Source: Chromatiaceae bacterium
GTDB taxonomy: Bacteria; Pseudomonadota; Gammaproteobacteria; Chromatiales; Chromatiaceae
Assembly: GCA_025458165.1 (NCBI GenBank)
Contig: JALOTB010000026.1
Coordinates: 29,476-93,475, forward strand
Direction: 5' to 3'
DNA length: 64,000 nt
Shown: positions 44,369 through 53,480 of the stretch, piece by piece
Position numbering within the stretch: the first letter of the stretch is position 1
Layout of the letters: the number at the start of each line of letters is the position of its first letter
Translations under genes and position numbers: made by a program
Notes under the pieces: model-generated
Databases searched by the model: none
The model's input: only the letters and a program-made list of their open reading frames with translations
What the model was told of the DNA's origin: nothing

Positions 44369-45133
44369 TCAGCGCCGCCCCAAGATCTCCACCCCCTCGG
44401 GTAGGGCGATCCGCATGCTGAGCGGCAGGTGGTCGGAGAGCGGGTAGTCGACTACTCGCGCCTCCAAGATGCGCAGGGTGGTGGAAACCAGGATGTGGTC
44501 CAGGTTGCGCTTGGGACTCCAGCTCGGGAAGGTCTTGAGCTCGCAATCGAGGCCGCGCAGGCCGTTCTCGTTCACCAGCCGCCGCAGCGAGCGCGAGCGG
44601 CAGTCGCAGTTGAAGTCCCCCATCAGGACTAGGTAGGGATAACGCTGGGCCAGCTCGGCGATATAGACGAGCTGGCGGCTGCGCGCGCGCCAGCCGAGCG
44701 CGAGATGCACGATGCACACCCCGAGGGTCTCACCGTCGCTGGTATCGAACTCCAGCATCACCGCACCCCGGCCCGGCAGCCCCGGGAGGCGGTGCTCGGC
44801 GATGTGCACCGGCGTTTGGCGGCACAGCACGCCGTTGCTGTGCTGGGCGATGGCGCCGAGGTTGCGGTTGACCTGCTTGTACCAGAAGGGGAAGCGCGCG
44901 TAATAGGCGAGGTACTCGGTCTGGTCGATGAAACCGCTGCGCAGGCTCCCGGCATCGACCTCCTGGAGGCCCACGAGGTCGTACTCGTGGAGCATCGCGG
45001 CGATCCGCGTGAGGTTGTGCAGCCGCTCGCGGTGCGGCAAGAGGTGCTTCCAGCTACTCGTGAGGTATTCGCTGTACTGCCGGGTGTAGATACCGGCCTG
45101 GATGTTGTAGCTGAGCAGCTTCAGCTCGTGCAT
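44369..45133 (-). CDS. Endonuclease/exonuclease/phosphatase (EEP) family protein
   Basis: 254 residues. EEP motifs: 'LKLLSYNIQAGIYTRQYSEY' with the metal-binding Asn, 'DLVGLQEVDAGS' with the metal-binding Glu, 'CIVHLALG', 'LVLMGDFNCDCRSRSLRRLV' with Asp and Asn, and 'LDHILVST' and 'LSDHLPLSMRI' with the catalytic His. The subgroup with 'QYSEYLTSSWKHLLPH' is common in proteobacteria. It may be a nuclease or phospholipid/inositol phosphatase; the substrate is not known. ATG at 45133 (MHELKLL) is used. Confidence 0.85.
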   Translation of the reverse strand: MHELKLLSYNIQAGIYTRQYSEYLTSSWKHLLPHRERLHNLTRIAAMLHEYDLVGLQEVDAGSLRSGFIDQTEYLAYYARFPFWYKQVNRNLGAIAQHSNGVLCRQTPVHIAEHRLPGLPGRGAVMLEFDTSDGETLGVCIVHLALGWRARSRQLVYIAELAQRYPYLVLMGDFNCDCRSRSLRRLVNENGLRGLDCELKTFPSWSPKRNLDHILVSTTLRILEARVVDYPLSDHLPLSMRIALPEGVEILGRR

Positions 45134-45294
45134 GTCCGGAAGGGGAGTGCGCCAATCTCGGGGGCGGGTCCGGCTCCGAGGCAATGGCGCGGAGGATAGC
45201 CGCAAAGGCCGGGCGACGCTCGACCCCGCGGCTGGTAAACGAAGAGGGCAGCCACCGGCTGCCCTCTGTACTCACCGCACGCCCGGCGGCAGGA

Positions 45295-45906
45295 TCAGTT
45301 GACGAGCCCCTGGATGAACTGGGCGACCGCGGCGATCTCCCGGTCCGTCATGCGTGCCGCGGCCCCGCGCATCATGCCGTTGGCGTCGTTGGCGCGCTCG
45401 CCGCCCCGGAAGTGCTTCAGGGTCTGCTCGACATAGGTGGCGTGCTGACTGTGGAGCTTGGGGAACTTGGCAAAGGCGAGTCCCACCCCGCTCGGCCCGT
45501 GGCAGCCCGAGCACGCGGGCACGCCGGACGCCGGATTACCTCCGCGATAGATGCGCTCGCCAAGCTCGACGGCGCTCGGGTCGGCAGAGCCCGGGGCCTT
45601 GGGCTGCGCCGCGAAATACGCGGCTAGGTCGAGGAAATCCTGCTCGCTGAGCGGGATCACCTGCGGGCTCATCTGATCGTTGACACGGGCCCCGCTCTTG
45701 AAGTCCATGAGCTGCTTGTAGATGTAGTCGGGGTGCTGGCCGGCGAGCTTGGGCCACATCGGCACGATGCTGTTGCCGCCGGGTCCGTGACAGGCGATGC
45801 AGACCGCCGCCTTCGTCTCCCCCGCCTTCGGGTCACCGGCCCCGTGCGCCATCCCGCCGATGAGAGCCGCCGCTACCGCCGTCGTCGTGAGCCAAGTCTT
45901 CATCAT
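45295..45906 (-). CDS. Diheme cytrochrome c4-type protein
   Basis: 203 residues with a signal peptide (about 1-22, ending 'MAHGAG'). Two c-type haem sites: 'AAVCIACHGPGGNSIVPMWP' and 'VPACSGCHGPSGVGLAFAKF', each with the following 'KLAGQHPDYIYKQLMDFKSG' or 'KLHSQHATYVEQTLKHFRGG' half, i.e. two homologous cytochrome c domains in tandem as in cytochrome c4. Methionine ligands are likely in 'NDQMSPQVIPLS' and 'NGMMRGAAARMT'. A periplasmic electron carrier to a terminal oxidase or a reaction centre. Preceded by a good promoter match on the same strand. Confidence 0.93.
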   Translation of the reverse strand: MMKTWLTTTAVAAALIGGMAHGAGDPKAGETKAAVCIACHGPGGNSIVPMWPKLAGQHPDYIYKQLMDFKSGARVNDQMSPQVIPLSEQDFLDLAAYFAAQPKAPGSADPSAVELGERIYRGGNPASGVPACSGCHGPSGVGLAFAKFPKLHSQHATYVEQTLKHFRGGERANDANGMMRGAAARMTDREIAAVAQFIQGLVN

Positions 45907-45990
45907 GTCTGTCGCCCGATCTCCGTTGTTAACCGAAACAAGCCGCAGAGGCCGACCCGCCCGCCCAGGCACTGGCCAAAAATCTGCGAC

Positions 45991-46020
45991 GGTATATCAG
46001 AAAATCTGCATATAGGTCAA
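45991..46020 (-). promoter_or_regulatory. Candidate sigma70 promoter of the cytochrome c4 gene
   Basis: On the minus strand TTGACC (46020-46015), 18-base spacer, TATACC (45996-45991), about 85 bases before the start codon, in an A/T-rich patch. Good visual match. Confidence 0.55.
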
Positions 46021-46099
46021 ATCGCTGCCACGCGGCAGGAGCCAACCGCGCGATAACGATCCGCCACCAGAAACCCCGTTGCCGCGCATCAAGCGCCTC

Positions 46100-47149
46100 T
46101 CAGCCCGAGCCAGGCGCCAACCGCGTCTGGGCCAACGCGGAAGCGATCTGGGCGGCGTCGAGGGCCTCGAAGTCCTCCGCGTTGAAGACGATCACGCCCC
46201 CCGCCAGCTCGTACCAGGCCTGACCAACGCACCAGGCGGGCAGCGGGTAATCGCCCTGGCGCCGGCGCGGCAGGCAGTAGAGCTGGCCCGGCCGATAGAT
46301 CAGGTTGAAGGAGCCCTCACTGGCCTGGAGCTCGGCGAGCCGCTGCCAGGCGATGCGGGAGTCGGTGTGGCGCTCGCAGTCGGCGGGATAGGGATCGGGT
46401 CCACCGTTGTGGCGCCAGTCGGGGAGCGCGACCGGCAACGGCTGGGTGCGAACGAATAGCTGGAAGTGCAGGTGGTTGACGGAGGCGTAGGCCCCCAGGC
46501 TGTTGTAACCGAGGCCGACGCCGGGAAGCGTCTCGGCCAACCGCTCCATCAGCGCCCAGGCCCAGCAGTGGTGGCGCTCCGTCAGGTATTGGGGCTGACA
46601 GCGCTCACGCTCGGGGACCAGGATCGCGTGCCGGTCAACGAAGGGGAACTTGTTGTAGAGGAGCTCCGCGTCGATCCCGCCCAGCCGACCCGCCCAAAAG
46701 GCTTCCTGGCGCAGAAAGGGGCGGTTGAAGTGAAAGCCGGCGGGATCGAACGGGACATGGAGCCCTGCGGGCGGCCGTCCCGCCGCCCGCGCCGGACGCA
46801 GCGCGCGGAGCGGGTTGAGCTGCGCCTCCCAGGGCCCAACGGCGCGCCGGCGACAGGGCGCGAGGGCGTCGAGGCCGCTCTCCATGAGCCGCGTGAAGAC
46901 GGCGACATCATCCGTCGGCCCGGCCGGCTGGTGGCCAGCGGCGAGGGCCTCCGCGCAATCGCGTGCAAGCGCCTGGAAGCGGCGGCGCAAGGGCCGGTCA
47001 AGGTCCGTGCGTAGCGCTGGATCGTAGCTGGCATTGGCGAGGGCGAGGACGAAGGCGCCGATCCCGGCCCCCTCGGCGAGCAAGCGCCCGAGACCGATCG
47101 TGAAGGCGTCCCGCAGAGACTCCAGCGAGGTCAGGGGGGCCGGGATCAC
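46100..47149 (-). CDS. HIT-fold nucleotidyltransferase-like protein
   Basis: About 349 residues if GTG at 47149 is used. The middle has 'LLYNKFPFVDRHAILVPERE' and, later, 'GAYASVNHLHFQLFVR' with the H-x-H-x-Q triad of the HIT superfamily (galactose-1-phosphate uridylyltransferase, Ap4A phosphorylase, GDP-sugar phosphorylase). The rest is alpha/beta with many Trp. The closest look is GDP-D-glucose phosphorylase / Ap4A phosphorylase-type proteins, but the substrate is uncertain. The frame is open to 47311; the added stretch is arginine/glycine-rich and the GTG has 'ggga' upstream. Confidence 0.65.
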   Translation of the reverse strand: MIPAPLTSLESLRDAFTIGLGRLLAEGAGIGAFVLALANASYDPALRTDLDRPLRRRFQALARDCAEALAAGHQPAGPTDDVAVFTRLMESGLDALAPCRRRAVGPWEAQLNPLRALRPARAAGRPPAGLHVPFDPAGFHFNRPFLRQEAFWAGRLGGIDAELLYNKFPFVDRHAILVPERERCQPQYLTERHHCWAWALMERLAETLPGVGLGYNSLGAYASVNHLHFQLFVRTQPLPVALPDWRHNGGPDPYPADCERHTDSRIAWQRLAELQASEGSFNLIYRPGQLYCLPRRRQGDYPLPAWCVGQAWYELAGGVIVFNAEDFEALDAAQIASALAQTRLAPGSG

Positions 47150-47356
47150 CAGGCGGTCCCGGGACGGCGATCCCGCCAATGCCGCCCCAGGTCGCGAGCC
47201 AAACGCAGATGCAGGTCGAGCATGATCGCGACAATGGGGCGCAAGGTTACCGGGTGTTCGCGCCCGCGTCCCGCCCCTTCGGCCTGGATCGATGAGCCCA
47301 ACCACCGGCATTCGCCCCGCAGGCCCCTACCCTCCCGCCCCGAGCGGTTGCGCGTC

Positions 47357-48166
47357 ATGCTCGGCCTAGGCGGCTGGTGGCGGCGTCAGATCCTCGAACG
47401 CGAGCGCGCGCGCGTCGATGCGGCGACATGGGAGCGCCTCTTTGCGCGACTCCCGCTGCTGGCCGGTCTGAGCGAGGGCGAGTCGCGTGAGCTGCGCGAC
47501 CTGGCGTTGCTCTTCCTGCGCGACAAGACCCTAGAGGAGGCCCGCGGCCTGCGGCTGGACGCCGACAGGCGGCTCGCCATCGCGCTGCAGGCCTGCCTGC
47601 CCGTGCTCCACCTCGGGCTCGACTGGTACCGCGGTTGGTACGCGGTGATCGTCTACCCCGAGGAGTTCGTGCCCGAGCGCGAGTGGGTCGATGAGGATGG
47701 CCTGGTCTGGGTCGAGGAGGAGGCGAAGAGCGGCGAGGCCTGGGAGCGCGGCCCGGTGATCCTGTCCTGGGCCGACGTGGAGGCCGGCGGGGTGCGCGAC
47801 GGTTACAACGTGGTCGTCCACGAGCTCGCGCACAAGCTCGACATGCTCGACGGCGCGGCCAACGGCCACCCGCCGCTGCACGCGGGGATGAGCGACGCCG
47901 ACTGGGCCAGGGTCTTCACCTCGGCCTATGAGGACATGGTGGAGCGGACCGATCGCGGTGAGGAGACGCCGATCGACCCCTACGCCGCGGAATCGCCGGC
48001 GGAATTCTTTGCCGTCATGAGCGAGGCCTTCTTCGAGCTGCCGCACCTCCTCGCCGCGGAGTATCCGGAGGTCTACGACCAGCTCCGGGCCTTTTACCGC
48101 CAGGACCCCGCCGCGCGGCTGGCGCCGGTGGTGATCGAGCCCGCGGCTACTTGGCCGTCAGGGTGA
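47357..48166 (+). CDS. mtfA: MtfA zinc peptidase (M90)
   Basis: 269 residues. HExxH motif in 'NVVVHELAHKLDMLDGAANG', with the downstream Glu in 'AESPAEFFAVMSEAFFE', as in MtfA, which in E. coli binds the Mlc repressor and links to glucose uptake; a Mlc gene is not in the window. 'LALLFLRDKTLEEARGL' and 'YPEEFVPEREWVDEDGL' are family blocks. ATG at 47357 (MLGLGG) is chosen; the upstream extension is proline/arginine-rich. Its end overlaps the convergent retropepsin gene by 20 bases. Confidence 0.93.
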   Translation: MLGLGGWWRRQILERERARVDAATWERLFARLPLLAGLSEGESRELRDLALLFLRDKTLEEARGLRLDADRRLAIALQACLPVLHLGLDWYRGWYAVIVYPEEFVPEREWVDEDGLVWVEEEAKSGEAWERGPVILSWADVEAGGVRDGYNVVVHELAHKLDMLDGAANGHPPLHAGMSDADWARVFTSAYEDMVERTDRGEETPIDPYAAESPAEFFAVMSEAFFELPHLLAAEYPEVYDQLRAFYRQDPAARLAPVVIEPAATWPSG

Positions 48167-48878
48167 TCCGGCTGTGCTCGTCGTCGATGGTCAGCCGGTA
48201 GCGCCCGAGCACGTTCATGCCGAGCAGGCCGTTGCCGGAGAGCTTGTCGTCATCGATGAAGGCGACCTCGACCCCCTCGACACGGGTCTCGCCCAGCCAG
48301 AGGGCGGGGAGGGTCCCGACCTGAGCCGTCACCAGTCCGTTGGCGGTCTGCATCTCGCGTTCGCCGAGGCCCCCGGCGTCGACCCCAAGCGCCCCGACAA
48401 GGGAAAGAGGAAGGACAACGAAATCGGCCCCGGTGTCGACCAGCAGGAGCTGGTCGAGCCGGGCGCCCTCCTGGCCCTCCAGGGAGACCTGGACGGCATG
48501 CTGGGTCCCGAGCCGGACCGAGGTCAGGACGATCTCGCCCGCCGGCCCACCCGAGGTCACGACCATGGGGGGCGGGCTGGTGCTGTCCTTCTCCCCCAGG
48601 ACGATGACCCGCTCCACCCCGCCCGTCGCGCCCTGCACGATGACGTGGTCGAATGCCTCGAGCAGCCGGCGCAGCCGCGGGAGTAGCTCGGGGGGATCGA
48701 CGCGGGCGAAGGCCCCGGCGGTGTGCTCGCCCCCGCGGACGGTAAATCCGTGAAGGCTCGCCAGGCGCTCCAGCTCGGCCGTGACCGCCACGCGATCGGC
48801 CCGGGCCACCGCGGGCGCAACGAGCGGGACCAGCGAGACCGCGAGAGCGGTGGCAAGGCGGCGCAAGCGGTCGTTCAT
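48147..48878 (-). CDS. Retropepsin-like aspartic protease, exported
   Basis: 243 residues. N-terminal signal peptide (about 8-27, 'ALAVSLVPLVAPAVARA'). A first domain (about 30-100) is followed by a retropepsin-like fold: 'LLLVDTGADFVVLPLSLVGA' holds the catalytic Asp in the VDTGAD form, then 'REMQTANGLVTAQVGTLPAL', 'VAFIDDDKLSGNGLLGMNVL' and 'YRLTIDDEHSRITL', typical of TIGR02281-like clan AA proteases. Likely periplasmic; it would work as a dimer. Ends inside the 3' end of mtfA. Confidence 0.9.
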   Translation of the reverse strand: MNDRLRRLATALAVSLVPLVAPAVARADRVAVTAELERLASLHGFTVRGGEHTAGAFARVDPPELLPRLRRLLEAFDHVIVQGATGGVERVIVLGEKDSTSPPPMVVTSGGPAGEIVLTSVRLGTQHAVQVSLEGQEGARLDQLLLVDTGADFVVLPLSLVGALGVDAGGLGEREMQTANGLVTAQVGTLPALWLGETRVEGVEVAFIDDDKLSGNGLLGMNVLGRYRLTIDDEHSRITLTAK

Positions 48879-49115
48879 GGCGGGTGCGCGCGAGCGGTAG
48901 AAGTGGCGAGAAAATACCAGTTCACCGAGGGACCCGCCACAGCAGACGGAGAGCGGGTAGGGCCTAGCGGTGAGGCGGCGTGCCCCGCGTGCGAGCCAAT
49001 CACCGCAGGCGGGCCACTGACTGGGCTCGCTCCCCGGTGGCGGTCCCGCGGCAGACGACCCGGTGCTGCCTTCGCGTCGATCCGCGCTCCTTCGCGACGT
49101 TGGACCGCGTCCTAC

Positions 49116-50165
49116 TCAGGGGGAGGAGGGACGCTCCAAGAGATAGTGGCCAACCCACCACTCCTGGCCCTCGCGGTAGCCGAAGAGCTCGGCGCAGGCC
49201 ATGAAGAAGACGCGCCAGCGACGCCACCAGACGTCGGCCTGGTCCTGGCCGTAGGTCGCCTCCAGGATCGGGCGGACGCGTGCCCGCTCACGGTCCATCT
49301 GGGCCAGCCAGGCGTTGAGGGTACGCTCGTAGTGGCGCCCGTCCCAGCGCCAGCGATCGACGAGGCGGAGCTCGTCCTGGAAGTGCAGCAGGAGATCATC
49401 GCTTGGCATGATGCCGCCGGAGAAGAAATGGCGGCTCATCCAGTCGCTCGGGCCGCGGTCCTCGAAGGCGTAGGGGTGCTCGCGGTGGCAGAAGATATGG
49501 ATGAAGAGCCGGCCGCCGGGCGCCAGCCAGTCATGGATGCGCCCGAGCAGGCGGCGGTAGTTGCGCATGTGCTCGAACATCTCGATGGAGACGACCCGGT
49601 CGAAGCCGCCGTCGAGCACCAGGTCGCTCATGTCCGAGGTGATGACCCGCAGGTTGCGGAGACCCAGGTCTCGGGCGCGCTGCTCGATGGAGGCGCGCTG
49701 TGAGGCGGAGTTGGACACCGCGGTGATCTGCGCGCGTGGATAACGCTCGGCGGCCCACAGGCTGAAGGAGCCCCAACCGCAGCCGAGCTCCAGCACCCGT
49801 TGGCCGTCAGCGATCCCGGCCCGCTCGGCGGTTAGCGCGAGCGACGCCTCCTCGGCGGCGGCGAGGTCGCTGACCCCGTCGCCCCAGTAGCAGGCGCTGT
49901 ACTTGCGCCGAGGGCCGAGGACGGCGGCGAAGAAGTCGGCGGGGACCTCGTAGTGCTGCTCGTTGGCCAGGTGCGGCACCAGCGCGATCGGGGCCGCGTC
50001 CATCCCCGCGATGAACGTCCGCTTGTGCTCGGCCGCCGCTTCGCAGTCCTTCGGCAGGTCGGCCAGCCGCTGCCGAAGCAGCGCGCGGATACCGCGCCGC
50101 ACCACCAGATCGGGGACCAGCCCCTGCTCGACCCAGTCGATCACCGTCGCCGTCGCCGCCGTCAT
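49116..50165 (-). CDS. Cyclopropane-fatty-acyl-phospholipid synthase-like methyltransferase
   Basis: 349 residues. SAM motif 'VLELGCGWGSFSLWAAERYP', 'KYSACYWGDGVSDLAAAEEA' (as in CFA synthases), 'ITAVSNSASQRASIEQRA', 'DRVVSIEMFEHMRNYRRLLG' and 'LFIHIFCHREHPYAFED'. The family adds a methylene or methyl group to unsaturated acyl chains of membrane lipids; this shorter subgroup lacks the usual N-terminal domain and may act on another substrate. It is a single gene; the topA gene on the same strand starts further upstream and ends 105 bases away. Confidence 0.85.
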   Translation of the reverse strand: MTAATATVIDWVEQGLVPDLVVRRGIRALLRQRLADLPKDCEAAAEHKRTFIAGMDAAPIALVPHLANEQHYEVPADFFAAVLGPRRKYSACYWGDGVSDLAAAEEASLALTAERAGIADGQRVLELGCGWGSFSLWAAERYPRAQITAVSNSASQRASIEQRARDLGLRNLRVITSDMSDLVLDGGFDRVVSIEMFEHMRNYRRLLGRIHDWLAPGGRLFIHIFCHREHPYAFEDRGPSDWMSRHFFSGGIMPSDDLLLHFQDELRLVDRWRWDGRHYERTLNAWLAQMDRERARVRPILEATYGQDQADVWWRRWRVFFMACAELFGYREGQEWWVGHYLLERPSSP

Positions 50166-50270
50166 GCCGACACCTCGCTCGTTTGGGCTGGGGTCAAGCC
50201 CCGTCCGCCGTCAGGTAACGGCCCGCGGACAGGGTTTCAATCCCCGCACGGCGCAAGGCCCGCTGTCCCC

Positions 50271-52589
50271 TCAGGTCGTCGCCGCGGCGGGTCGATCCTC
50301 ATCCTCCAAAGGCGCGGAGAAACCGCAGTCCTTCTGCGGACAGACCTTCTCCAGACCCTTGCCGCGGGTCTGCTTGACGGTGAGGGTCGGCCAACCGCAG
50401 TTCGGGCAGGGCTCGGCGATGGGCTCGTTCCACACGGCGTAGTCGCACTTGGGGTAGGTGGAGCAGGAGTAGAAGACCTTGCCGCGCCGGGACTTCTTCT
50501 TCTGCATGGTCCCTTTGCCGCACTTCGGGCAGACCACACCGGTGTCCTCCGGGCGCTCCAGGGGCTCGATGTAGCGGCACTTGGGATAGGCGGTGCAGCC
50601 GACGAACTTGCCGTACTTGCCGCGCTTGACCTGCAGCGCCGAACCGCACTCCGGGCAGCTTCGGCCCTCGACGATCTCGGGCGGGGGGGCGGCCTCGGCC
50701 CTCTCCGGCTGCAGGTCGCGCGTGTAGTCGCACTCCGGGTAGCGCGTGCAGCCGACGAAACGCCCGTGCCGGCCCAGCCGGATGGCGAGCGGTGCCCCGC
50801 AGGTCGGGCAGGGCTCGGCCGTGACCTCCTGGGTGACGTCGCTGCGCTTGACGTGCTCCTCGGTGTGGGCGATGCGCTCCTTGAACGGCCGCCAGAACTG
50901 CTCGAGCAGCGGGACCCAGTCCTCCTCGCCGCGCGAGACGGCGTCGAGCTCGTCCTCCAGCCGTGCGGTGAAGTCGTAGTCGACATAGGAGGTGAAGTGC
51001 TCGGTGAGGAACTTGTTGACCACCCGACCGACATCGGTGGGGAAGAAGCGCTTCTTCTCCAGCTTGGCGTATTCGCGCTCCTGTAGGGTCGAGATGATGC
51101 TCGCGTAGGTCGAGGGCCGGCCGATGCCGTACTCCTCCAGGGCCTTAACCAGCGAGGCCTCGGTGTAGCGCGGGGGTGGCTCGGTGAAGTGCTGCTCCGA
51201 GCGGATGCCCAAAAGGTCCACGTCCTCGCCCTCCTTGAGCTCGGGGAGGATGCGCTCCTCCTCGTCCTCGCCGGTCTTGGCGTCGTCGCGCCCCTCCAAG
51301 TAGACGCGCATGAACCCGGGCGAGGTCACCGTCGAGCCGGTGGCGCGGAAGCGGTTGCCGGGGCCGGCCCCGAGGTCCACGGCGACCGTATCGATCAGGG
51401 CCTCGGCCATCTGGCAGGCCAGGGTGCGCTTCCAGATCAGCTCGTAGAGCCGGGCCTGGTCCGAGGTCAAGTGGGCGCGGATCTCTTGGGGGACGCGGCG
51501 GATCGAGGTCGGGCGGATGGCCTCGTGGGCCTCCTGGGCATTTTTCGCCTTCGTCTTGTAGCGGCGGGCCTGGGGCGGCAGGTGATCGGCCCCGTAACGC
51601 TCGGCGATAAACCCGCGGATCTCCTCCAGGGCCTCCTGCGCCAGGTTGACCGAGTCGGTGCGCATGTACGTGATGAGCCCGACCGCCCCGCCGCCGATGT
51701 CCACGCCCTCGTAGAGCTGTTGGGCGACGCGCATGGTCCGCTGGGTGGTGAAGCCGAGCTTGCGCGCGGCCTCCTGCTGCAGGGTCGAGGTGATGAAGGG
51801 CGGCGCGGGATTGCGCTTGCGCTGCTTGCGCTCGACCCGCTCGACCTTCTCGACCCGCAGCCGCCCAGCCGCCGACTTCGTCAGGGCCTGCTCGACGGCA
51901 GCGGCGCGCTCGCCGTCGGTGATGCTGAACTGCTCGATCTTTTCGCCGGAAAACTCGATCAGGCGGGCCGCGAAGGGCTTGCCCTCCTTGACCGCGTCGG
52001 CGGTCAGGCTCCAGTACTCGCGGGTCTTGAAGGCCTCGATCTCCTGCTCGCGCTCGACGATGAGGCGCAGCGCCGGGCTCTGCACCCGCCCGGCGGAGAG
52101 TCCGCGGCGGACCTTTTTCCACAGGAGCGGCGAGAGATTGAACCCCACCAGATAGTCCAGCGCCCGGCGCGCCTGCTGGGCATTGACCAGGTCCACCGAG
52201 AGCTCGCGCGGGTTGGCCACCGCGTCCTGCACCGCGCGCTTGGTGATCTCGTTAAACACGACCCGGAAGACCCGCTTCTTGCCGAGCTGACGGCGGCCCT
52301 TCAAGAGCTCGTAGAGGTGCCAGGAGATCGCCTCGCCCTCGCGGTCGGGGTCGGTGGCGAGATACAGGGCGTCGGCGTCCTTGAGCTTCTTGGCGATCGC
52401 CTGGACGTGGCGCTCATTGCGCTCGATCACCTGGTACTGCATGGCGAACCCGTGCTCGGGGTCGACCGCCCCCTCCTTGGGCACCAGGTCACGCACGTGG
52501 CCGTAAGAGGCCAGGACCTCGAAGCCGGGGCCGAGGTATTTCTTGATGGTTTTCGCCTTGGCGGGCGACTCGACGACGACGAGGTTCAT
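50271..52589 (-). CDS. topA: DNA topoisomerase I
   Basis: 772 residues. TOPRIM: 'LVVVESPAKAKTIKKYLG' and 'LYLATDPDREGEAISWHLYE' with the acidic DxDxE. The active Tyr is in 'GLITYMRTDSVNLAQEAL'. 'RRALDYLVGFNLSPLLWKKV', 'RRGLSAGRVQSPALRLIVER' and 'YGIGRPSTYASIISTLQERE' are type IA blocks. The C-terminus has four zinc ribbons (CPTC..., CPEC..., CPKC..., CPNC...CPQKDC). It relaxes negative supercoils. ATG at 52589 (MNLVVVES) is the natural start; 8 more codons are open before it. Confidence 0.97.
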   Translation of the reverse strand: MNLVVVESPAKAKTIKKYLGPGFEVLASYGHVRDLVPKEGAVDPEHGFAMQYQVIERNERHVQAIAKKLKDADALYLATDPDREGEAISWHLYELLKGRRQLGKKRVFRVVFNEITKRAVQDAVANPRELSVDLVNAQQARRALDYLVGFNLSPLLWKKVRRGLSAGRVQSPALRLIVEREQEIEAFKTREYWSLTADAVKEGKPFAARLIEFSGEKIEQFSITDGERAAAVEQALTKSAAGRLRVEKVERVERKQRKRNPAPPFITSTLQQEAARKLGFTTQRTMRVAQQLYEGVDIGGGAVGLITYMRTDSVNLAQEALEEIRGFIAERYGADHLPPQARRYKTKAKNAQEAHEAIRPTSIRRVPQEIRAHLTSDQARLYELIWKRTLACQMAEALIDTVAVDLGAGPGNRFRATGSTVTSPGFMRVYLEGRDDAKTGEDEEERILPELKEGEDVDLLGIRSEQHFTEPPPRYTEASLVKALEEYGIGRPSTYASIISTLQEREYAKLEKKRFFPTDVGRVVNKFLTEHFTSYVDYDFTARLEDELDAVSRGEEDWVPLLEQFWRPFKERIAHTEEHVKRSDVTQEVTAEPCPTCGAPLAIRLGRHGRFVGCTRYPECDYTRDLQPERAEAAPPPEIVEGRSCPECGSALQVKRGKYGKFVGCTAYPKCRYIEPLERPEDTGVVCPKCGKGTMQKKKSRRGKVFYSCSTYPKCDYAVWNEPIAEPCPNCGWPTLTVKQTRGKGLEKVCPQKDCGFSAPLEDEDRPAAATT

Positions 52590-52780
52590 GACAGGGCTGG
52601 CTGCGATTGGCACCGGGTCACAAGGATGGTCGACCCGGGCGGTTTTCAGGCGGATCGCGACGCCAAGCGGTGGCGCGGTCGCACGGGGCGCCTAGCAATA
52701 GCGGCTCGCTGGCGGCACGTCAAGGCGGCCGGACCCGAGGGAGCGAGGGGTTATCGGGCTGGCCTGGGGGGGCCAGACGC

Positions 52781-53257
52781 TCAGTGCAGGAGCCTGGGGT
52801 CCTCGTTGTAGACGAGGTCTTCCATCTGAGAGAAGGCCGCCTCGCGTCCAGGCCGATTCATCAGGACCAGGAGGGCGACCCATTTCAGCTCCTCGACCGA
52901 GACGCCGGCGTGATCCATGGCAAGCACGCGGTCGATCACCAGCTCGCGGCTGACGGGGTCGAGGATGCCGTTCTGCTCCAGCGAGAGGAGCAGGCCGCGG
53001 ACCTCGCGGTCGAGCTTGGTGCACTCGGCGTCGGTATAGACGCGCACGGCGCCGAGCGAGCGCGGGTGGTCGGCCGGGGCGTCCACCTCGGCGGCGAGGT
53101 CGTCGAGCCAACGCAGGGCCTTGTGGATCTCGCTGTTGCTGAAGCCGGCTTGGGACAGCTCGTCCTCGAGCACGCCCTGGTCGACGGGCGGCTGACTCTC
53201 CCGGTCCATGTAGTTTTCGTAGAGATAGATCAGCACGTCGACCATGTTTTCGTACAT
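52781..53257 (-). CDS. smg: Smg family protein (DUF494)
   Basis: 158 residues: 'MYENMVDVLIYLYENYMDRE' at the start, 'LEDELSQAGFSNSEIHKALR', 'GILDPVSRELVIDRVLAMDH' and 'VSVEELKWVALLVLMNRPGR' are the Smg/DUF494 pattern. Function unknown; in Gammaproteobacteria the gene lies between dprA and topA as here. Separated from dprA by 223 bases that contain the 19-base repeat at 53316. Confidence 0.95.
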   Translation of the reverse strand: MYENMVDVLIYLYENYMDRESQPPVDQGVLEDELSQAGFSNSEIHKALRWLDDLAAEVDAPADHPRSLGAVRVYTDAECTKLDREVRGLLLSLEQNGILDPVSRELVIDRVLAMDHAGVSVEELKWVALLVLMNRPGREAAFSQMEDLVYNEDPRLLH

Positions 53258-53315
53258 CTGAGAACCTCAGGACCGACCGGCGGAATCCTCCGCATGCCCG
53301 TCGCGCGTGAGTCCT

Positions 53316-53334
53316 GCCTCGGGCGAGGTCGGCC
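53316..53334. repeat. 19-bp word shared with 1555-1573
   Basis: GCCTCGGGCGAGGTCGGCC occurs here and at 1555-1573, both outside genes. Its core cctcg-gg-cgagg is palindromic. Two copies only are seen in the window. Confidence 0.5.
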
Positions 53335-53480
53335 CAAGGTGCCCAGGCGGGCCACCGGGGGCGGGCAGGAAGGACAACCGCCGCGGCGGCCGCCCTCTGT
53401 ATCACGACGACAACAGCATCCGAGGACTCAGCGGGGCCCGCACACCGGCAGCGGGGGCGGCCATGACGACCGTGCCGCGC

